Assembly: GCA_016865505.2 (NCBI GenBank)
Contig: AP025252.1
Location: 3,286,001-3,350,000, forward strand
Source of the DNA: Bryobacterales bacterium F-183
GTDB lineage: Bacteria > Acidobacteriota > Terriglobia > Bryobacterales > Bryobacteraceae
Direction of reading: 5' to 3'
Length of the DNA stretch: 64,000 bases
Positions 57,037 through 64,000 of this stretch are shown one piece after another (the stretch's first letter is position 1; each line of letters opens with the position of its first letter). The position numbers and the translations under genes were made by a program. Under the pieces are notes generated by a model. The model was not told where the DNA came from, did no database searches, and worked only from the letters and a program-made list of their open reading frames with translations.

Positions 57037-58950
57037 ATGTACCCGCACCAGGACCTGTGGACTGCGTTTCTGGCAACCGCCCGAGATCGTGAGTTGTGCC
57101 CCGCACTTGACTTTACCGCGGCCGGCCGTAGTTCCGGTGCCGAGACACTCACCTTCGGCGAACTGAAGACTGCGGCTCTCCGGGCGGCGGCGCTCCTTGT
57201 GCATTTGGGTGTCACACAAGGTGACGTCGTTGCGATTCAACTCCGAAAAACAAAAGAAACCTACGCGTTGATTCTGGGGTGCCTCCGCATTGGCGCGATC
57301 TACGTATGCCTGGACCCCAATAGTCCACCCGAACGACTGAAACGGATGCTGAACCGTTTGCAGCCGAAGATGCTCTTCGCCGAAACTGCAGCGGAGTCTT
57401 TAAGGTCCGGCCGGATCACGACGATCGATCGTCATCATTCCTATTTGCAGCTCGCTTCATGGCCAAGCCCTCTGTGCGAAGACGAGGCAAACCGCGATCG
57501 CTCTTTGTCACGGCCGGCGTACATCATGTTCACTTCCGGATCCACTGGTGAGCCGAAGGGTGCGGTGATTCCGCATACAGGCGTCCTGCAGCTCATGGAA
57601 TGGGGACGGCACGTTACCGATGGTCTAGCCGGCAACCATCGGTTTCTTGCGATCAGTCCCCTTCACTTTGATAACTCGGTATTTGACCTTTATTGCGGAC
57701 TCTTCAATGGATCCGCCCTCCTACCGGTCGAGACTGCTGAGTCGCCGAATCCGGCCGAATGGGCGCAGGCAATAGAACGCGGGCGGGCTTCGCTAATGTT
57801 TGCTGTCCCAACGCTATTCCTTCTACTCGACAAGGCCGGACTCCTGACCCCGGAGCGACTCGCGCCAATCCGCCATTTTCTATTCGGTGGGGAAGGATTC
57901 CCGATTCACACTCTTCGGACGTTTTACGAAAGATTCCATGGACGGGCGACCCTCACGAACGTATATGGCCCCACGGAGACGAGCTGCATCTGCGCGAGCC
58001 TTGCCGTCGACGCCTCTGCGGTCTCTCTTGCCGGTGATGGGTTCCTGTCGCTAGGGAGCATGCATCCTGCATATGAGTACTCGATACTCGACGTCGACAC
58101 CAATCAGCCTGTGGCGAAAGGCGTGACAGGTGAGTTGTGGATCGGCGGACCCAGCGTTGGCTTGGGTTACTACGCGGATCCGACGGAAACCTCGCGCCGC
58201 TTCTTACAGGACCCACGTCAGGGCCGCTATCGGTCCATCTGGTATCGGACTGGCGATCTTGTTCGACAAGACACAAGCGGAAAACTCTGGTTTGGCGGGC
58301 GAACGGACAATCAGGTCAAGCTGGCCGGCCACCGAATCGAACTCGAGGAGATCGACGCCATTGTGGAGTCACATCCGGCCGTCGATCGCTGCGCGGCAGT
58401 CGTCGCGACACTTGCAGGCGGCGACCGTACGATCGCTGTGGTGTTTGAGGGGAGTTTTCCCATCGCGCCCGGACAGTTGGCAGAGTGGTGTCGGACGCGG
58501 CTTCCGGCGTTTATGTTGCCGCGAAGGTATCTGTCTCTGCCGGCATTGCCTCGGAACGCGAATGGAAAACTTGACAGGCGGCAAGCGCAGGACATCGTAC
58601 AAGCGCATATCCAGGAGGAGGCCGAGGGAACCTTTGGGACACCGCCAACTACTAAGGCGGTCCTGATCGGCATTTGGGAAGAAGTCCTAGGTCACTCGGA
58701 CATCGACCCCAACATCAACTTCTTTGATCTTGGCGGAACATCTCTGCTGCTGCTGCGCGCACGCAATCTTGTTAACGATCGTCTGGGTATCGCCTTAACG
58801 TTGACGGACCTTTTTGCGAACTCTACGATTACCGCACTGTTAGCGCTTTGCGACGAGAAGGACGAGATACCCAAGCGGCAGCCATCGCTTCTGGACGCAG
58901 CTAAGAGCCGGGCCGAAAGAGCCTCGCGCGGTATGCGTCAGCAAGTCTAA
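57037..58950 (+). CDS. NRPS adenylation-carrier protein (A-PCP)
   Basis: This 637-residue protein is a stand-alone loading module. The adenylation domain (about 10-530) has A3 FTSGSTGEPKG (165-175), A4 region HFDNSVFD with the amino-acid-anchoring Asp (D212), A5 NVYGPTE, A6 GELWIGGPSVGLGYY, A7 YRTGDL, A8 KLAGHRIELEEID and A10 NANGKLDR. A carrier domain follows (about 545-620) with the phosphopantetheine Ser in FFDLGGTSLLLLR (S569). The Asp favours an amino acid over a fatty acid, but no residue-level specificity is claimed. GGAGA precedes the ATG. The PKS-NRPS gene starts 27 nt later, so this module probably feeds it. Confidence 0.92.
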   Translation: MYPHQDLWTAFLATARDRELCPALDFTAAGRSSGAETLTFGELKTAALRAAALLVHLGVTQGDVVAIQLRKTKETYALILGCLRIGAIYVCLDPNSPPERLKRMLNRLQPKMLFAETAAESLRSGRITTIDRHHSYLQLASWPSPLCEDEANRDRSLSRPAYIMFTSGSTGEPKGAVIPHTGVLQLMEWGRHVTDGLAGNHRFLAISPLHFDNSVFDLYCGLFNGSALLPVETAESPNPAEWAQAIERGRASLMFAVPTLFLLLDKAGLLTPERLAPIRHFLFGGEGFPIHTLRTFYERFHGRATLTNVYGPTETSCICASLAVDASAVSLAGDGFLSLGSMHPAYEYSILDVDTNQPVAKGVTGELWIGGPSVGLGYYADPTETSRRFLQDPRQGRYRSIWYRTGDLVRQDTSGKLWFGGRTDNQVKLAGHRIELEEIDAIVESHPAVDRCAAVVATLAGGDRTIAVVFEGSFPIAPGQLAEWCRTRLPAFMLPRRYLSLPALPRNANGKLDRRQAQDIVQAHIQEEAEGTFGTPPTTKAVLIGIWEEVLGHSDIDPNINFFDLGGTSLLLLRARNLVNDRLGIALTLTDLFANSTITALLALCDEKDEIPKRQPSLLDAAKSRAERASRGMRQQV

Positions 58951-58977
58951 GAGTCGGAAGTAGGAGGGAGGACCCAA

Positions 58978-61900
58978 GTGCACCAAACTGTTACCCCGGC
59001 GGTTCCGGGTATCGCAATCATCGGACTGGCGGGCCGGTTTCCCGGCGCAGCGACAGCGCGAGAGTTCTGGGCAAATGTAGCGGCCGGTGTGGAATCGATC
59101 CGCACGTTCGAGACTTCAGACCTAGGGGACATTGACCTAGAGCAAGCGTCCGAACCCAACTATGTCCGGGCAAGAGGGGTGTTGGACAACGTGGCAGGCT
59201 TCGACCCCGCGTTCTTCGGAATTCTGCCGGGCGAGGCCGCGCGAATCGATCCCCAGCATCGAGTCTTCCTCGAAAACTGTTGGGAATGCCTGGAAGATGC
59301 TGGTTATGACATCCGCCGCGTGGATGTGCCGGTTGGTATCTACGCAGGCTGCAGCTATCCCAGCTACCTGCTCAACCATGTCCTGCGAAACGGCGTAGGA
59401 ATGCGCGAGTATCTCGCAACATATCAGGTAGGTGGCTATTCCACGATGCTCGGTTCGATGACCGACTCACTGGCCACACGTGTCGCCTACAAACTGAATC
59501 TCCGCGGCCCTGCTTGCACGCTGCTCACTGCCTGCTCCACTTCGCTGGTCGCCGTCGCGCAGGCATGCAGTAGCTTAGCGACACACCAGTGCGACATGGC
59601 ACTTGCCGGTGGTGTTTCCATTACGTTTCCGCAAGAACGAGGCTATTTGTACCAGGAAGGAGGCATGGTTTCGCCCGATGGCCATTGCCGCACTTTTGAT
59701 GCAAAGGCCCAGGGCACCGTCTTCGGTTCCGGTTCAGGAGTTGTGTTGCTAAAGCGGCTCGATGACGCACGCTTCGACCGCGATCACATCTATGCCGTCA
59801 TCCAGGGCTGGGCTATCAACAACGATGGTTCGGCCAAAGCGGGGTTCACCGCGCCAAGCGTCCATGGGCAGTCAGAAGTGATCGCCGCGGCGCACGCGCT
59901 GGCGGGCGTTACCGCCAGACAGATCAGCTATGTCGAAGCTCACGGCACCGGCACTCCGCTTGGCGACCCGATTGAGATCGCCGCGCTACAGCGTGTCTTC
60001 GGGGAGACTACGGATGACCGAGGCTTCTGTGCCCTCGGCACAGCAAAGCCCAATGTTGGACATCTCGATGTCGCGTCTGGGGTCGCCGGCCTGATTAAGA
60101 CCGCTCTGTCGCTCGAGCGTAAGGTGATCCCGCCACTCTTGCATTTTGAGACGGCCAATTCAGACCTGAACCTTGAAAACAGCGCGTTCTCCATTAGTGC
60201 AACCCCGCGACCCTGGGAGCCGGGCGTTGACGGTGTTCGATATGCGGGGGTGAGTGCCTTTGGTGTCGGTGGAACCAATGCCCACGTAGTTGTGCGCGAG
60301 GCTCCGGAGCAAACCCAAGCGACACAGGAGAATGGGCAGGCTCGCAGTCACTTGCTGGTCTTATCCGCGAGAACCGAGGCTGCACTTGGGGCACAAGCGT
60401 CAAATCTCGCGGACCACTTGAAGTCCAACCCGGACGCGAATCTAACCGACGTCGCCTATACGCTCGCCGTTGGGCGAGGTGTGTTTCCCTGCCGGCGATT
60501 TGTTGTTGGTTCCAACCGGACTATCTTGCAGCAAGCTCTTCAGGCGCCTGCGGTAGCTCACAACAGAAGTGCGACAAAATCCGCTCCCGGTGGATTGCAT
60601 TTTCTGTTCTCCGGGCAGGGCAGCCAGTACCCAGGCATGATGTCGAGCCTGTACGAGTCCGAAGCCGTTGTGCGCCGGTTCGTCGACCAAGGTGATGAAA
60701 TTCTAAGGCCGCGGCTAGGCCGAAGTCTTCGTGACCTGATGTTCGAGACGGAAGACACCGGAGACCTGGACCAGACAATCTACGCGCAGCCAGCGATCTT
60801 CCTGACGCAAGTCGCCCTATCACAACTCTGGAAGAGCTGGGGCGTGAAGCCTATGGGCTTCGCTGGACATAGTATTGGCGAGTTTGCCGCTGCATGTCTT
60901 GCCGAGGTATTCACCTTCGAGGATGCCCTAAACTTTGTGGCGGCACGCGGCGCCCTGATGCAAGAACTCCCACGTGGTGCGATGCTGTCGGTGCGATTGC
61001 CGGTCTTCGACCTGCTGCCGTACTTGGCGAATCTCCGCCTATCGATTGCTGCGATCAATGCGCCGAACCTTACGGTAGTCGCCGGCCCAGTAGACGAGAT
61101 CGAAGATCTTGCGTTGCTGCTAAAGAACGGCAAGATCGCTTGCCGAGCCTTAAAGACATCGCACGCCTTTCATTCCCCAATGATGGATCCCGTCGTGTCG
61201 AAACTTACCGAGTTGGCCGCCGCGATTCGCCTACGGCCGCCAAACAAAACTCTGTATTCGTCGGTCACCGGCAAGTTGTTAGAGGCGGACCAAGCCATCA
61301 ACCCCGCTTACTGGGGAACTCACTGCCGCGAAACGGTCCGATTCTCTGCGATCCTTGCGCAGCTTCGCGCCGAGTCTGGACCTCTTCTGGACATCGGCCC
61401 GGGCCGCACAGGGGCAACGCTAGCCCGCCAGCATCCGGGGAGTTCGGAGCAGATCATTGTGAGTGCTCTTCCGGGAGTTGCGCGAAACGGACTCGACGAA
61501 TATGAAGCCGTCCTACACGCTGCTGGTTCTCTTTGGTGTTCGGGACTCGATCTAGACTGGCCCGGATTCTTCCGCAACCGAGCAGGTCAGCGTACTCCAC
61601 TTCCCACCTATCCCTTCGAACGAGTTCGATGTTGGATAGATCATCCCGAATCGCAGTCGGCACAAGGGCCGGAGATCCCTCCCATGACACAAAGATCCGC
61701 AGTACACCAAGCTTCCACTGAAAGCGCGACCGGCAGCCGCTTCATCGCAGAGCTCACAAGCTGTCTTGCCGACCTTAGTGGTCTAAAACCCGCAGAAATC
61801 GCGGCAGATGCGGAGTTCTTGGAGCTTGGATTCGATTCCCTGTTTCTGACCCAGGCATCGCAGGCCATCGCTGAGAGATTTCATGTCCCAGTTACCTTCC

Positions 61901-64000
61901 GTCAATTGATGGAGGAACTCTCCACCGTCGCGCTGCTGTCGAAGCATCTGGATAGCTTGCTCCCCAAGGGGATAACGCCTAACGTGCCGCACGTGGAAGC
62001 GCCAATCCGGAACGACGATGGGAGTACCGTAGAAAGTCTGGCGCGCGAACAGTTGCGCGTCATGTCGGACCTCATGGCTCGACAACTAGAAGCTATGCGG
62101 GGTGTCGCGCCAGCCGCCGTACCTACTAGTGCGACCTCTGAGGTCCACCAGCAAGGGCCATTCAAGCCGCCCCAAAGCAACAAAGTCGCCGTGAGCCCAG
62201 AACAGGCCGACTACTTAAAGAGCTTTGCGATCCGCTACTCAAAGAAGACGCGAGGTTCCAAGGCCTTGGCGCAGGAGTATCGACAAGTTCTGGCGGATCC
62301 TCGACTAGTATCTGGCTTTCATCCGCTTTGGAAGGAGATCACCTATCCCATCGCGGTGGAACGGTCGGCCGGCTCGCGCCTTTGGGATGTTGACGGGAAC
62401 GAGTATGTCGACCTGCTCAACGGATTCGGGCCCATTGCCTTCGGGCATCGTCCGGACTTCATACAATCAGCGATCACCCAGCAACTCCAGCGCGGGATGG
62501 AGATTGGCCCGATGACGCCGCTCGCCGGCAAAGTCGCCAAGCTTCTTTGCGACATGGTCTCGATGGATCGCGCGACCTTCTGCAATACCGGTTCAGAAGC
62601 TGTGATGGCTGCAGTGCGTCTTGCAAGAACCGTAACCGGACGCAAGAAGGTGGTGCTGTTCTCTGGCTCCTACCACGGCAACTTCGACGAAGTGTTGCTA
62701 AAGGCGAGTGGCAGCGGCGACCAGTCGAAGTCGAGGCCAGCCGCTCCGGGAATCCCCGCGGAGTCCATCGCGAATATGGTCGCGCTGAAATACGGAGCGC
62801 CAGAATCCCTCGAAACCATTCGCCGCTTGGGGCACGAACTTGCGGCGATCCTGGTCGAACCCGTTCAAAGCCGTCACCCGGATCTACAACCGAAAGCATT
62901 TCTCCACGAGTTGCGCGGTATCGCAGACACCTGCGGTTGCGCGTTGATCTTTGACGAAGTCGTTACCGGCTTCCGCATACACCCGGGCGGCGCGCAGGCG
63001 CATTTCGGTGTTCGCGCCGATATCGCGACTTATGGAAAGGTGCTCGGCGGAGGGATGCCGATTGGTGCAATCGCGGGATCTGCACGGTTCATGGATGCGC
63101 TTGATGGTGGCGCTTGGCGCTTTGGTGACGATTCACGCCCGGAATGTGGCGTCACGTTCTTTGCCGGTACCTTCGTCCGGCACCCCCTCGCCCTCGCTGC
63201 GGCGGCTGCGGTACTGGAACACCTCAAGGCCTGCGGACCTGCTCTACAGGAGGGGCTCACGAAGACCACGGCGGCCCTGGTAGCGCGCCTGAATCGAATC
63301 CTGGAAGCCAACGGAGTCCCGACGCATATTGAGAGTTTCGGCAGCCTGTTCTACTTTCCCGTACCAACCAGCCTTCCGTTTGGTGGCCTAATCTTTCACC
63401 ATCTTCGTTATCATGGCTTCCACCTTCAGGAAGGCTTTCCCTGCTTCCTCACAACGGCACACCAATCGAGTGATCTCGATCGGTTTGTGGACGCATTCGA
63501 GAGTTCCCTGCAGGACATGCGCGCCGGGGGGCTGCTACCAAGTACTGTTTCCCAACCTGAGCAACCCCCAAAGAGCGTCCCAATCACTGAGTCCCAACTG
63601 GAAATCCTTCTATCCGCCCGCATCAGTGACGAGGCGAACTGCGCGTTCAACGAGTCGGTCACGGTCACGTTGAACGGGCCACTAGACCAGGGCGTTCTCC
63701 GTAGTGCCCTCCAACAGGTGCTCGACCGCCATCGGACCCTCCACTCCCGGTTTGACTTCCAAACCAACCAAGTCCACTTTGCCGTGCCGCCACCCGTTGA
63801 CCTCGCGGTAGTGGAAGCGACCGAAGAAGGCCTCTCGCAGTTTGTTCAAGCGGATGCCGCCGCACCGTTCGACCTCGTAAACGGCCCGCTCTTCCGATTG
63901 CAGCTCTTGCGGGTGGGGGAGGCAAGCCACAGGCTGATCTTCTCGGCGCATCACATCGTTTGTGATGGATGGTCGCTGAACCTCCTGCTAGAAGAACTGG
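58978..64000 (+). CDS. Hybrid PKS-NRPS: KS-AT-ACP-aminotransferase-C (continues past window)
   Basis: The frame is open from the GTG at 58978 (AGGAGGGAGG upstream) to the window end, 1674 codons with no stop. KS domain: about 8-430, active Cys186 in TACSTSL, His322 in EAHGTGTP, His362 in KPNVGHLD. AT domain: about 545-850, Ser632 in GHSIGEF, His732 in SHAFHSP, the HAFH form linked to malonyl-CoA. ACP: about 915-990, Ser954 in LGFDSLF. Class-III aminotransferase: about 1110-1530, PLP Lys1354 in YGKVLGGGMPIG. Condensation domain: begins about 1545, HHIVCDG at 1658-1664. No KR or DH lies between AT and ACP, so the beta-keto group would be transaminated to a beta-amine, as in the iturin/mycosubtilin type of synthase. 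Confidence 0.93.
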   Translation, partial: MHQTVTPAVPGIAIIGLAGRFPGAATAREFWANVAAGVESIRTFETSDLGDIDLEQASEPNYVRARGVLDNVAGFDPAFFGILPGEAARIDPQHRVFLENCWECLEDAGYDIRRVDVPVGIYAGCSYPSYLLNHVLRNGVGMREYLATYQVGGYSTMLGSMTDSLATRVAYKLNLRGPACTLLTACSTSLVAVAQACSSLATHQCDMALAGGVSITFPQERGYLYQEGGMVSPDGHCRTFDAKAQGTVFGSGSGVVLLKRLDDARFDRDHIYAVIQGWAINNDGSAKAGFTAPSVHGQSEVIAAAHALAGVTARQISYVEAHGTGTPLGDPIEIAALQRVFGETTDDRGFCALGTAKPNVGHLDVASGVAGLIKTALSLERKVIPPLLHFETANSDLNLENSAFSISATPRPWEPGVDGVRYAGVSAFGVGGTNAHVVVREAPEQTQATQENGQARSHLLVLSARTEAALGAQASNLADHLKSNPDANLTDVAYTLAVGRGVFPCRRFVVGSNRTILQQALQAPAVAHNRSATKSAPGGLHFLFSGQGSQYPGMMSSLYESEAVVRRFVDQGDEILRPRLGRSLRDLMFETEDTGDLDQTIYAQPAIFLTQVALSQLWKSWGVKPMGFAGHSIGEFAAACLAEVFTFEDALNFVAARGALMQELPRGAMLSVRLPVFDLLPYLANLRLSIAAINAPNLTVVAGPVDEIEDLALLLKNGKIACRALKTSHAFHSPMMDPVVSKLTELAAAIRLRPPNKTLYSSVTGKLLEADQAINPAYWGTHCRETVRFSAILAQLRAESGPLLDIGPGRTGATLARQHPGSSEQIIVSALPGVARNGLDEYEAVLHAAGSLWCSGLDLDWPGFFRNRAGQRTPLPTYPFERVRCWIDHPESQSAQGPEIPPMTQRSAVHQASTESATGSRFIAELTSCLADLSGLKPAEIAADAEFLELGFDSLFLTQASQAIAERFHVPVTFRQLMEELSTVALLSKHLDSLLPKGITPNVPHVEAPIRNDDGSTVESLAREQLRVMSDLMARQLEAMRGVAPAAVPTSATSEVHQQGPFKPPQSNKVAVSPEQADYLKSFAIRYSKKTRGSKALAQEYRQVLADPRLVSGFHPLWKEITYPIAVERSAGSRLWDVDGNEYVDLLNGFGPIAFGHRPDFIQSAITQQLQRGMEIGPMTPLAGKVAKLLCDMVSMDRATFCNTGSEAVMAAVRLARTVTGRKKVVLFSGSYHGNFDEVLLKASGSGDQSKSRPAAPGIPAESIANMVALKYGAPESLETIRRLGHELAAILVEPVQSRHPDLQPKAFLHELRGIADTCGCALIFDEVVTGFRIHPGGAQAHFGVRADIATYGKVLGGGMPIGAIAGSARFMDALDGGAWRFGDDSRPECGVTFFAGTFVRHPLALAAAAAVLEHLKACGPALQEGLTKTTAALVARLNRILEANGVPTHIESFGSLFYFPVPTSLPFGGLIFHHLRYHGFHLQEGFPCFLTTAHQSSDLDRFVDAFESSLQDMRAGGLLPSTVSQPEQPPKSVPITESQLEILLSARISDEANCAFNESVTVTLNGPLDQGVLRSALQQVLDRHRTLHSRFDFQTNQVHFAVPPPVDLAVVEATEEGLSQFVQADAAAPFDLVNGPLFRLQLLRVGEASHRLIFSAHHIVCDGWSLNLLLEEL

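Noticed and set aside
57037-58950. Fatty-acyl-AMP ligase starter as in mycosubtilin synthase
   Set aside because: The adenylation domain carries the Asp of amino-acid-activating domains (D212 in HFDNS) and lacks the insertion typical of fatty-acyl-AMP ligases as far as I can see.

Overview
The window looks like a chromosomal segment of an acidobacterium close to Solibacter/Bryobacter (Bryobacterales). This is inferred from gene content, not from a marker gene. The clues are Oar-like TonB receptors with an N-terminal carboxypeptidase-regulatory-like domain, long secreted proteins with putative-Ig (He_PIG) and choice-of-anchor-D repeats, moderately high GC, and dense operons with ATGA overlaps. 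No rRNA gene, intact tRNA or CRISPR array was found.

Positions 1-5.2 kb hold an ABC-2 exporter pair (cut by the window edge), an AstE/AspA-like zinc deacylase, and an Oar-like receptor cut to about half length next to unrecognised, scarred DNA.

Positions 5.2-24.3 kb form a coherent sugar or glycoside utilisation locus around a divergent promoter. To the left lie a full-length TonB receptor and two secreted Sde182/nucleoside-hydrolase-like proteins. To the right, eleven tightly packed genes encode a two-subunit transketolase, an FGGY kinase, a SorC-type regulator, a DUF2291 lipoprotein, an RbsABC-type importer, an L-fucose/arabinose-isomerase-like protein and two more Sde182-like proteins. 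Two near-identical 15-bp palindromes flank the divergent start region, and one covers the first start codon of the right arm. The order suggests outer-membrane uptake, glycosidic cleavage, import, isomerisation, phosphorylation and transketolase cleavage. The set resembles the D-apiose isomerase/kinase/transketolase route, but the substrate is not proven.

Positions 24.3-27.1 kb are a scar zone. It contains a 58-nt 3' fragment of a tRNA-Leu (anticodon CAG), which looks like an integration (att) site, an internally deleted IS3-family element with recognisable ends, and a decayed copy of the receptor-tail/Sde182 gene pair. The orientation of the tRNA fragment suggests that an inserted island lies to its right.

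Positions 27.1-36 kb hold a FkbM-type methyltransferase, three secreted proteins of Ig-like or propeller-like character, and a 1199-residue secreted protein with a glycosidase-like core.

Positions 36.2-64 kb read as one long rightward gene train. It holds a complete Wzx/Wzy-type exopolysaccharide cluster: priming WecA-like transferase, Wza-like export protein, Wzc-like tyrosine kinase, seven glycosyltransferase genes, an acyltransferase, a Wzy-like polymerase and a Wzx-like flippase. A second, shorter paralogue of the 1199-residue protein follows. Without a real gap the train continues into an A-PCP adenylation protein and a PKS-NRPS hybrid (KS-AT-ACP-aminotransferase-C...) that runs off the window end.
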